A DNA stretch of 64,000 nucleotides from the NCBI GenBank assembly GCA_032719365.1, contig CM064871.1:35995566-36059565 (forward strand), read 5' to 3'. This document shows, piece after piece, positions 1 through 9,773 of this stretch (the stretch's first letter is position 1; each line of letters starts with the position of its first letter). The notes under the pieces are model-generated. The model was given only the letters and a program-made list of their open reading frames with translations. It did not search any database and was not told the DNA's origin. The position numbers and the translations under genes were made by a program. The stretch comes from Prinsepia uniflora (taxonomy: Eukaryota; Streptophyta; Magnoliopsida; Rosales; Rosaceae).

Positions 1-1421
1 GACTTGAATAGGATGTTAATGATGAGGTTAGTGATCCTCTAAATTGATTTGAACAGGATTGGGAGTCCCGGTGATAGTGATGTGGCCCAGGAAGGCCTAT
101 GGCACGCGTATCGAGGCGCTCGGTTAAACGGTCTGTGAGTGGACATTGGTTTTATAAATTCGATGCATGCATAACTGTTTCATGATTGTTATGATTAAAT
201 GATTTATTTTGGATATCGGTGAATTTATATATTTTCACGCATTTCGAGGCGATTTACGTGTTTGCACGTAAATCGAGATTTTTCTGGATTTGCACGGATT
301 TCCAAAATGTGGTTGGATATGATTTCATGAAACGGTTACAAATTTGATAAAGTGAAATCGGGTCAGGGGCCCAGTTGATTTATGAAATCAGGCCAGGGGC
401 CCAGTTAACATGTGGATCGGGCCAGGGGCCCAGTTAACTTGTGGAATCGGGCCAGGGGCCCAGTTGATTTCTACATGTGACTGCGGGTCGGGGACCCTAA
501 AATGGAATTGAATAAATGTTTTCTGGTTTACATTTTATATATGTTCACATGCTGGAATCAATAAATGGTTTTGATGATATTTCGGTTATGGCACGTTTCA
601 CGGTATTTGGGCATGAGACCCGTTTGATGAAACGTAACGATCGGTTCGGATTTTATCTATGTATACCTATATGTTTTGCATGTGGATATCGATAAAATGT
701 ATTTGGTACTGCACTGTATAGATCCTTCCATATTATATTGTCTCCTCCGGCGAGGTACCCCGGAGAGGTCACGAGCGTCTAGTACGTCCAGCGTCTATGA
801 CGCTAAGCATCAGGTGATGCTGCATCAGGTGATGCTGTACCCGAACGGGGTTCGGGGATTGAACTCGGAAAATTGAGACCCGAGTGGCACGCGTAGCCTT
901 GTGATTGTGACCTTATTGACGTCAGGGACGTCAGACATCAGGGATGTCGGATTGGAGTGTATAGTGCAGTGGCTAAAATAATGGTTATGGTTTATATTAT
1001 ATGCCTTATGGTTCATATTACTGGATTTATGAAATAACTCTTGGATTTACTTTTGGAAATTGAAACTACGCTTTGGTTTCCGGGCTAAGGCCCTAATGGT
1101 TATTTCTAAATAAATATGGGATTATTGGTTTTGGTGCATGCATATGATTTTACTGAGGGGCATAAATGTCTTATAAATGTTTTAAATAGACTTGTTTATT
1201 TTCGTCCACTCACAGCTTTTGTTTTCAATGCCCTTCAGGTTGATTCCGGATACGACTGCAGCAGAGACTTGAGCATCGCACACCTCCTCCATTGATCCTT
1301 ACGCACTCTGGAAGCCCGTTTGGGCAATGGAAATCGGTTATCCCTTGTCTGGCGCCTCTTGTCAGACGGGAGCACGTCACATTCCATGGTAATCCCGGGG
1401 GGATTGGGATGGGTCGTGTCA
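1..1421 (+). mobile_element. LTR K, 3' part of a long Tekay-type LTR (+)
   Basis: The segment ends in the sequence shared by all long LTRs here: GTCAGACGGGAG, a small hairpin (AATCCC 1391-1396 with GGGATT 1400-1405), then GGGATGGGTCGTGTCA at the end. It also has the inverted arms GTGAGTGGAC (135-144) and GTCCACTCAC (1204-1213), with TGCATGCAT beside each (164-172 and 1135-1143). The 5' half lies left of the window. The sequence switches at 1422 to an LTR in the opposite orientation, so K probably inserted into L. Whether K is a solo LTR or part of a full element cannot be seen. No coding sequence is present. Confidence 0.85.
354..500. repeat. 29-30-bp tandem array inside LTR K
   Basis: AGGGGCCCAGTT recurs at 365, 395, 424 and 454, embedded in an imperfect 29-30-bp unit (roughly ATCGGGCCAGGGGCCCAGTT plus a short AT-rich spacer). 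The array lies between the two inverted arms of the LTR, where other LTR families here carry different short arrays. Confidence 0.8.
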
Positions 1422-2349
1422 TCTTCCTTCTAGGAGTCTAACCATATAAAGAAATTAAAAAAACACTCCTTAAAACCCGTGGGTTCAAAGCTTGCCCGCG
1501 GTCCGTTTTCCTTCCATTCATTCCCAGGGTAGCCCAACCGTTCCCTCGCCGTCAACCACCCTTCCTAGGCGTCCTCACGGCCCAGTAATCACCTCCCAAT
1601 GACCCTCTAACACCCTAACCATTTAAGCTCCATTTTGAACCATTTAAGTCCACAACGGCGAGTCATCCTGCAGCCACCCCAAACTCCTCCTCTCTCTTTG
1701 TCCTCACACCAGATCAGATGGGAAGGGTTGGATTGGTTTGGGTTCAAAGAATGAGATCGGGCTGTGTTTGTGAAGGCAAGGGAAATGGTCGATGCATGAA
1801 TACAATTTCATTGGGCAATGGATGGCTGACACTTGTCACTTATCCATTGGGCAGGAACTAAATATATGGGGCCCACTAGAATCCAAAAGTTAAGTCGTTT
1901 CATAAAACGTGTAATAGTTCCCCGAAACTTCCTTGAACCGTAACTTCACCGTCGAACGTCCGAATTTAGCGTGCCGTCAATCTATGGATTCGTATCGTCC
2001 CGATCTACGTAGCGGTCCTTGGTCATCCCAGTCCAAAAGTCAACTATTTGCTTCCTTTAATCAAAATTACCAAAATGCCCATTAACTTCCGAACGTCATA
2101 ACTTCTTCCTTGAATGTCAGAATTGAATGTGCCACCTGTCTATGAACTCGTGACGTCCCAAACTACGTCACAGTCATCAGTCAAAGTCCATTTGACCTCC
2201 CGAATGAAAAGTCAACGTTTTGCCCATGCCTAGGGGCAAAATGGTCATTTTGCATCGTTCGTCCGATTTCTCCCCACTAATCACGGATTAACCTCACTAA
2301 TTGTGATTAGTCACTAATATAATCCTGGAATTCGGGACGGGTCGTTACA
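1422..2349 (-). mobile_element. LTR L, 5' part (-)
   Basis: Read on the minus strand this starts TGTAACGACCCGTCCC at 2349, the canonical start of several long LTRs here (Q, S, G). It continues with the usual promoter-distal blocks: the AGTGACAAGTGT-type block, 'citations' of TAGACAGG-type repeats and GGTCAAAAGT. It is cut at 1422 by LTR K. The sense-strand 3' half lies outside the window, so its target-site duplication cannot be checked. Confidence 0.75.
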
Positions 2350-2922
2350 TGTTAGGTTTCAGTTTTCTGGGTTTTCCTCCCCTTTTCTTCTCTAATTCTA
2401 ACTCGTTTCTCACTCTCAATTGCATCATTCTCTCAAGTGTTCACAATTAGTTGCTGGGGCAATCCTTCAAACTCTGTTCTCTATTTTGGTTTTGAAGAAA
2501 ACATAACACACATTTTGGTTTAATTCAAACATAGCCGTCCATAGGCGGCATCAAGGCCACTAATCTCATATCTACAGTGACAGGTGTCACCAGTCAGTGA
2601 ATCCTCATCCAATTTAGCTGAATCAGCCACTTAATTATCCAATTAACCCTGTTACGGTAAATTACCATTTTGCCCTTCCTTGGTTAATTACCAAAATGCC
2701 ACTTACAATTCTAGACCCACAACTTTCACGTCGGAACTCCGATTGACGCATGCCTCCTATCTACGGATTTAGCGTCCCGAGACCTATCCAACGGTCCTTC
2801 CGGAAAGTTCAAACAAGGTCCCGATCAAAAAGTCAACTTTCGACCCTTATAACCAGGGGCAAAATCATCATTTTCTTCCAATTTTTCCAATTTTTCCTTT
2901 TTCGAATTTCCGGGTCGTCACA
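2350..2922 (-). mobile_element. LTR M fragment (-)
   Basis: On the minus strand it begins TGTGACGACCCGG at 2922, a variant of the TGTAACGACCCG start, and shows the familiar first blocks of this LTR group (pyrimidine-rich GTTGACTTT and ACGGTAA motifs). It abuts the start of LTR L at 2349/2350, so L appears to have inserted into M. Only about 570 bp is visible. Confidence 0.65.
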
Positions 2923-3995
2923 CTAACGTCAGCAGTGACTTCATCACCGACATCTGACACTGACACGTGTCAGTCTGACATGTCAGACCTGACATGATGA
3001 TGTCATCATCGTCTATGTCCTCTATCCGGGTCAACTAATTTCCCTGAACTGGGTCGCGCAAACCCGCGACCCTAACCTGGTTCGCTCTTCCAACTCCGAC
3101 CACCAAAATCGATGTCGTTTCTTCCAATCTCTTCGTCTCAATCCTAGGAAGGGATCAATGCAATTAAAACGATGAAAAACACCCTAAAATTACCTATTGC
3201 AATCGATGAACAGTGGTTGGGATTTCCAGCTCCCTGTCTGGGTTTCTCTGCCATCCTTAGCCCACGATTTCAGTCCCACAAGCCTCGTACAACCCTCAAA
3301 AGCACAACCCATTCCTTAGAAACAACCCCCAACGTTTAAACCAAGTTTTTTGAATTTGAATTTAAAACTGAGTTTCGGGTTTAACTTTCCTCCTCCGTCC
3401 ACGACAGTCCTGCCATTTCTCGCCATCCCCTGGTCCCTCAGCCATCCTCTATCACCCTTTCAGGTAGCCCAGCTGCTGGTTTTAATCAAAGGAAATCGGA
3501 AGGAGATAAGTTTGTGGGTTTCGGGTTCGAATGAAGGAATGAAGAAGATGGTATGCATATATGTATGTTAGGAAAGCAATGGATGAGTAACACTTGTCAC
3601 TCATCAATTAGGCCTGAAACAAAATATTTGGGCCCCACTAAAAGACAAAAGTCAACTTGCCTCGTAAAACGCGCAATAGTTCTCCAAACCTTCCTTGACC
3701 CGAATCTTTCCCGTTGAATGTCCGATTTCGACTTGCCGCCTGTCTACGGACTCTTATCGACTTGATCTACGTAACGGTCCTCGATCCTCGTACATTGGAC
3801 CTCCAGAGTCAAAAGTTAATTTTTTCCCACGTCTAGAGATAAAATCATAATTTCGCCCTGAACGTCTGATGATCCTCGACTAATCCCAGATTAGCCTCGA
3901 ATAATCCCCAATTAGTCTCGACTAATCCCCAATTAGCCTCCCTAATCCTCAGTTTAATCTTAATTATTCCCGAAAATATGGGACTGGTCGTTATT
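2923..3995 (-). mobile_element. LTR N fragment (-)
   Basis: This is a degenerate minus-strand LTR. Its sense start near 3995 reads AATAACGACCAGTCCC, a mutated form of TGTAACGACCCGTCCC. It carries the GAGTGACAAGTG-like block and, at 2940-3000, a stretch of TGACACGTGTCA and TGACATGTCA palindromes like those at 18122-18435. It appears interrupted at 2922/2923 by M. It is older-looking than K or L, with an eroded terminus. Confidence 0.6.
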
Positions 3996-4419
3996 GATAT
4001 TAAATCCTCACTCAATTGAGTTCATTCATTCAGTCGTCGTCAACTTCGTGAGAGGGTGAGACAAATTTCATTCCTAATTTACAGAAGACGAAGGCCACAT
4101 CAATTCTTTTCCTCGTCGTTTCCACATTGACCACGCCAGTCTAATTCCTGTTCTCATCGATCAAGGATGAATATGAAAGAGTCTTCAACAATGTCATAAA
4201 AATAAAAGAAACTCATCGACTCCACCTCTAGTCGATGGGTTCCAGACTTTCAGTTCCAAAGAGATGAAGAAAGAGGAGATACTTAAGATGCAAATAGTGT
4301 GGTGGTGCCGTTGTGATTTGTACAGCTGTGCCTAGATGGAGGCAAATGAGGAGAGTACGATTGGGATTGCAGCAATGCGATGTAGGCAATGGTGCGAAGA
4401 TGTGAGTGCGATGTTCTAA
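3996..4419. other. Unclassified sequence hosting LTR O (left half)
   Basis: I see no LTR signature, long reading frame or repeat in this stretch. It carries the left copy of the GGTAC duplication of LTR O at 4420-4424 and continues at 12919. It is either old single-copy DNA or an older mobile element too decayed to recognise. Confidence 0.5.
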
Positions 4420-6175
4420 GGTACTAACAGGACCCATCTCAATCCCCCAGGATTATCGTGGGATGTTCCTGCTCCCGCCTGACACCGCGTGTCAAACAAG
4501 GGATTAAATCAAAACCCGCTTGGGGTTATCTAGAGTATGCAAGGGTCTGTGTAGGCATATGATGTCTCGATCTCTGCGACAACCCGCATCCACAATCAAC
4601 CTAAAGGGTATCAAAAACATAAAAGCTGTGAGTGGAAAAAAACAATCAGTTGGAAAAAAATTTAACAAAAATGACATTTATGTCATTCACGTAAAAGCAT
4701 GCATGCATCAGAAAACAAGTATTTCAATTTCTTTCCGAAAAGCAAGACGTATTGCTTTTCAAATCAAATCCAATGAAAAATGCTTCTCAATCAAAGCCAT
4801 TTCCTCGTTAGGGTCTCAACCTCAAAACCAAATCAGCGACATGTGGGATCTCAGCAAAAAACATAAACATGTGGGATCTCAGCCCAAATCTAATCATAGT
4901 GTTAAAATCTGAGTCTTTAAAATTAATATCATATCATCAGCATCATCAGTCACGATTCTAATCCCAGCAACACGTGCCTATAAGCTCAAGGACTACTCTA
5001 ATCCTGAGCATGTAGCAGTGAACATATCACCAGCCTACAATCATCAAATCGTCATGAACATATCATTGATCGATCTAATATACCGTACTCCTGAGTCGAG
5101 CCTCCCTTGGCTACCGCCTCTCTCGGCTGCTCGATAGTAGGCGCATCGTGATCTCTCCGTACCTCGGAGGTGAGCATATCTCCAAGGTGCTCTTTGGGGA
5201 AACATATTCATAATCGGAGGCCCTATAATAAAATCCGAGTCTTTAAGCTCAAAATCGTAGGGACACAAGCCAGAATATCACCAATGGGGTCATAAGCCCG
5301 AAATATCATCAAATGGGTCACAAGCCCAAAAATAGTGTCTATCAACACTTCATAAACCCAAGATTCCTCGAATCCTATCAAATCCACAACTTGGCCTCAT
5401 GCTCGAAATATCTTTCATAATCTCATAACTAGGTCACAACCCGATATATTTCACGTTTGACTATAATCTAAGTAAAACCATAAATAGACTGGGTCATACG
5501 CCCGAAAGATATTTTCAAATCCGAAAACTATTTTATTATTCAAATCTTTATTCAAGACCACCTTTGACTATAATCCAAGTCAAGGTCAATGTCCAACTAG
5601 GTCTCAAGCCAGAAATGTCGATTTCACGCATCTCCGTGAAATTCTTTAAAACTGTAAATCAAATCCTCGGTTTCATGCCTCTCAGTGAAACCATCAAAAT
5701 CACATAAAAGCCATGCACGTAGAATACTCGGCTGAAGCTCAATCATCATATAAAACATAAATCTCGAAATATGTGCCATATTGCATTTTCTACGAAAATG
5801 CCAATCAAATCATATTTAAAGCATATGCAATCAATGCATCTCAAATCATGTTCATAAAACATATAAAACAGTTATGCATGCATCATATTTCATAAAACAG
5901 AGTCCACTCACAAACCTTCTGTGCTGCATGCTCCGAGTCTCGCGTTGTAATCCACTCCAGGGTTATTCTATACTCTCTAGGACGTCCAAACCTATCCAAA
6001 TCATACTCAAATGTCACTAACCATCTATAAAAGTCCTAATCATAAACCCTTACACATCCTGGAATGGTCAACGTGTCCCGAACAAGCTTCTTGAGGAGAA
6101 AAACCATTTGAACTATCAAACAACCTTCGATCGACCTGAAACCACCACCATTGATTTCAGATGTTGAAACCTTTC

Positions 6176-6542
6176 AGTCGACGCTGCATCTGACCAAGCA
6201 ATAGGCCCATTTAAGACGACTTGGGAGAATTACTAAAGCCCATGTTCAAGGCTCATCTTGGAGGCCCATGCCTGAATACTACAACTATGACCTAACCCTA
6301 GATAACTCCTATAAATAGGGAGCCTCCTCCCTTATTCTAAGGACTCAACCTCTTCATCCTCTCTACAAACATTATTATCTCTCAAAGGCTCAGAGCCTTA
6401 TACTTGTACAAAATATCATATTATTAATGAGAGTGAGGTAACACCGTGGACGTAGCCTGATTTGGATGAACCACGTACTTTCTTGTGTCTTGGTGTGCGT
6501 GCGTGTCTTTACAGTCTCGTTGGTACAATTTTTGCATCAACA
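6176..6542 (+). mobile_element. 5' LTR of element P
   Basis: This 367-bp LTR ends GCATCAACA. It holds a good TATA box (CTATAAATAGGG around 6309-6320) and is followed by a short leader with ATCTCTCAAAGGCTCAG, so the promoter is recognisable. The expected first base pair TG is AG here and TA in the 3' copy, so each copy lost a different base. It lacks 13 bp present in the 3' LTR (the CAATATGGCCCAT region around 8760). Confidence 0.85.
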
Positions 6543-6561
6543 GTTTGGCGCCGTCTGTGGG
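6543..6561 (+). other. Primer-binding site of element P
   Basis: GTTTGGCGCCGTCTGTGGG directly follows the LTR terminal CA. The TTTGGCGCC start is the form found in Tat/Athila-type gypsy elements and differs from the TGGTATCAGAGC site of elements A and B. The exact tRNA primer was not determined. Confidence 0.6.
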
Positions 6562-6849
6562 AATCGATACAAAAGGTTATGTCGGTTGTTTTTAATTTTT
6601 CTCACCTGCTAAAACACCATGGCCACCAAGAACACCAAGAAGAACCCAGAAAATACAATATGTCCAATATGCAGGAAGAACCCAGGTAATTTTTCCTTTC
6701 TCAGTCGGTCGAAGCCCCTTGTGCTTCTCTCACAAAGCCTCATTTCCACCACAAAAATACATATATAATCATGCTTGGTAACCTGCCCCCTGCCACTTGA
6801 CCCCACCAAGATATTATCTCCCTTTATTACAACAACCCAGATTTCTTCA

Positions 6850-7455
6850 TCGGTCTCCACCGATGTCCCATCGGGCTCCCTGCTCGGTCGGTCTCCCTCT
6901 TCATCGGTCCCCACTGATGTCCCCTTGGGCTTCCTGCTTGGTTGGCCTCCCGATTTCCCCTCGGACTTCCTGCTCGGTCGGCCTCTCGATGTCCACTCGG
7001 TCGGCCTCCCGATGTCCACTCGGTCGGCCTCCCGATGTCCACTCGGTCGGTCTTCTAATGTCCCATCGGACTCACTGCTCGGTCGGCCTCTAGATGTCCC
7101 CTCGGACCCCCCTTTTCATCAGTCCCCACAGATGTCCCATTGGGCTCCCTGCTCGGTCGGTCTCCCGATGTCCACTCGGTCGGTCTCCCAATGTCCCCTC
7201 GGACTTACTGCTCGGTCGGCGACCCATGTCCCCTCGGACCCCCCTTTTTATCGGTCCCCACCGATGTCCCATCTGACTCCCTGCTCGGTCAGTCTTCCGA
7301 TGTCCACTCGGTCGGCCTCCCAATGTCCACTCGGTCAGTCTTCCAATATCCCCTCGGACTCACTGCTCGGTCATCCTCCTGATGTCCCCCTGGACCCCCA
7401 CTTCATCGATCCACACCGATGTCCCCTCGGTCTCCCTACTCGGTCGGTCATCATA
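6850..7455. repeat. Minisatellite-like array built on CTGCTCGGTCGG
   Basis: Imperfect units of roughly 40 bp combine CTGCTCGGTCGG, CCGATGTCCACTCGGTCGG and CCCACCGATGTCCC modules. Long frames across this stretch on both strands (for example 6775-7467) are translations of the repeat and not genes. Confidence 0.8.
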
Positions 7456-7764
7456 ATCCCAAGGTAAACAACTTAGCATGCACTAAGGAAAACCTCATAA
7501 CATGCCTGAATACAACCAGGACTTGTTGGATAACTCAATTGTCGACCGACATACTCACAACACTCGGTCGGTCGGCATGCCCCCTATGTTGACTTCTTCT
7601 TCGACCTGCTCGACGCTCGACTGGTGGATCTTCTCAGCATCCGTTTACTCATGGGTCTGCCACCCACCTTCCTTCGCTTGCACCGAGCTATACATCTTGA
7701 TACATCTTAATACAACCAGGTACCCCTTCCATTTAGCAACCCCTTCTGTCACTCGTACATGACA

Positions 7765-8015
7765 TACAAACATGTCACAGATACATGCCCTCGGGCATAC
7801 CGACATACATGTCACTCATACATGACATACATACATGCCTTTGTGCATTTAGACATACATGTCATTCACACATGACATACATACATGTCACACATACATG
7901 TCCTCATGCATATACGCATACATGTCACACATTCACATACCGACATACATGTCACTCATACATGACATACATACATGCCCTCGCACATTCATACATACAT
8001 GAACTCATACATACA
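7765..8015. repeat. ACATACATGTCAC-type short tandem repeat
   Basis: Units built from GACATACATACATGTCAC and CTCATACATGACATACATACATG recur with small variations. It sits between the two other repeat blocks inside element P. Confidence 0.75.
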
Positions 8016-8018
8016 CTC

Positions 8019-8352
8019 CACACATTATCGAGCACCTGCTGCTCTGGGCACCTGCTGCTCAACACATTATCGAGCACCTGCTGCTCCGAGCACCTGCTGC
8101 TCAACACATTATCGAGCACCTGCTACTCCGGGTACCTGCTGCTCAACACATTATCGAGCACCTGCTGCTCCGGGCATCTGCTGCTCAACACATTATCGAG
8201 CACCTGCTGCTCGACACATTATCGAGCACCTGCTGCTCCGGGCACCTACTGCTCAACACGTTACCGAGCACCTGCTACTCCGAGCACTCGTTGCTCAACA
8301 CATTATCGAGCACCCGCTACTCAAAACATTACTGCGCACTTGTTGCTCAACA
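8019..8352. repeat. 42-bp tandem array with GCACCTGCTGCTC
   Basis: ACATTATCGAGCACC recurs at about 42-bp spacing (starts near 8020, 8063, 8105, 8147, 8189, then a shortened unit near 8213, then 8255 and 8297), each followed by one or two CACCTGCTGCTC modules. There are about eight copies, the last degenerate. Confidence 0.85.
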
Positions 8353-8665
8353 TTCAATGCTACACTCAGCGCACCTATCGACTGAGACGTATCTACAGCC
8401 ACAATCACTCACAAGCAGTCAGATTCATACATGAAGTCATACTCACCGGGGGACTACCAGAGCGCAATCACTTCAACGTCAATCCACTCAGACATACAAC
8501 ACACTACATGGCCTCTTCTCTTCCGTATCATACCTCGACCGAGGACTTGGGGGACTGATGGTACACCGAGCAAAGCAGTGTAAAAATGAAGAGTTGCTCG
8601 GTCAGTGCACTTTACCTGAAAGTCCTCAACTGAGGCAGTCCGCCTCAGTCAAGAACTTGGGGGCT

Positions 8666-9045
8666 TATCGACGCTGCATCTGACCAAGCAATAGGCCCAT
8701 TTAAGACGACTTGGGAGAATTACTAAAGCCCATGTTCAAGGCTCATCTTGGAGGCCCATCAATATGGCCCATGCCTGAATACTACAACTATGACCTAACC
8801 CTAGATAACTCCTATAAATAGGGAGCCTCCTCCCTTATTCTGGGGACTCAACCTCTTCATCCTCTCTACAAACACTATTATCTATCAAAGGCTCAGAGAC
8901 TTATACTTGTATAAAATATCGTATTATTAATGACAGTGAGGCAACACCCTGGACATAGCCCGATTTGGGTGAACTAGGTACTTTCTTGTGTCTTGGTGTG
9001 CGTGCATGTCTTTACAGTCTCGTTGGTACAATTTTTGCATCAACA
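8666..9045 (+). mobile_element. 3' LTR of element P
   Basis: This 380-bp LTR is collinear with 6176-6542 apart from a 13-bp insertion and point differences. It has the TATA box CTATAAATAGGG near 8812-8823 and ends GCATCAACA before the CTTTC duplication. The purine tract AAGAACTTGGGGG (8651-8663) just before it is the likely polypurine primer. Confidence 0.85.
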
Positions 9046-9113
9046 CTTTCGAACAAGATCGATTTCACCTCAAAGTTCGTGCCCACGCTCTCCCACACGC
9101 GGGTCAAATTTTG

Positions 9114-9283
9114 GTCAACCAAAAAATTAACGGTTAGCGCTAACGTTAGCAAAGTCAACGATAATGTTAGCCGATCAAAGTCAACTCTAATGTCAACAAA
9201 GTCAACACTGACGTCAGATGGTCAACGGTCTGACCTCAGCAAAGTCAACGCTGACATTAGCTGGTAAACGGTCAACGGTCAAC
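9114..9283 (-). promoter_or_regulatory. Cluster of nine GTTGAC (W-box core) motifs in LTR O
   Basis: On the sense (minus) strand GTTGAC occurs nine times in 170 bp, with plus-strand GTCAAC at 9114, 9154, 9180, 9192, 9201, 9221, 9244, 9271 and 9278. TTGAC is the core of the W-box bound by WRKY factors in plants. That the cluster drives LTR transcription is inference. It may simply be a decayed short tandem repeat. Confidence 0.55.
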
Positions 9284-9773
9284 GGCTCGCCGAAGAAGAC
9301 GACTGGCGCCGCCGTGGATGGCGACAAAAAAACCCCATTTTTCAAACCTTCATAACTCTCTTATTTCTTAACCAAATCCTACGTTCTATATATTGAATCA
9401 TGCTACTCGAGCCAAGGAATCCAAATCTGAACCTAGAAATTCAAGAAGGTACCTGGTTTTCAAGATATAGCCTCCCAAAGTTTCAGCCAAACTTTGAATC
9501 GATGTTTCGGCCACTCCCGTCGTCCAAAACCTTTCATTCTTGCACCTACAAGCTCGTATGAGCTCAAAGAATATGAATATGGGCTTAGAATCGATCAAAA
9601 CCATCAAAATCCAAAACCCAAATTCAAAGGACCCACGGGTTACCTTTTTTTTCAGTGTTCCTCAGCCGTCCTTGGCGATCTAGGCATCCTGTCACCATCT
9701 CCCATTCTCCCTCTGTCTCTCTTTGGTCTCAAAGAATATTGGATGATGAAGATGATGATTTGGGGAAGGTATG

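Larger units (their letters stand above)
6176..9045 (+). mobile_element. Element P: small non-autonomous LTR retrotransposon
   Basis: Two near-identical LTRs (6176-6542 and 8666-9045) flank about 2.1 kb of interior. A perfect 5-bp duplication CTTTC (6171-6175 and 9046-9050) marks insertion into LTR O. A primer-binding-like GTTTGGCGCCGTCTGTGGG follows the left LTR and a purine tract AAGAACTTGGGGG precedes the right LTR, so the element reads on the plus strand. The interior encodes no gag, protease, reverse transcriptase or integrase that I can recognise and is largely minisatellite-like. It would depend on proteins of another element, probably of Tat/Athila type judging from the TTTGGCGCC primer site. 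It is too long for a typical TRIM and rather small for a LARD. Confidence 0.88.

Noticed and set aside
4520..4912. 130-codon frame as a small gene
   Set aside because: It lies within LTR O and crosses its arms and GCATGCATGC block. No protein features are seen.
6775..7467. 230-codon frame as a proline/serine-rich protein gene
   Set aside because: It is the translation of a minisatellite-like array inside element P. Other frames through the array are equally open.
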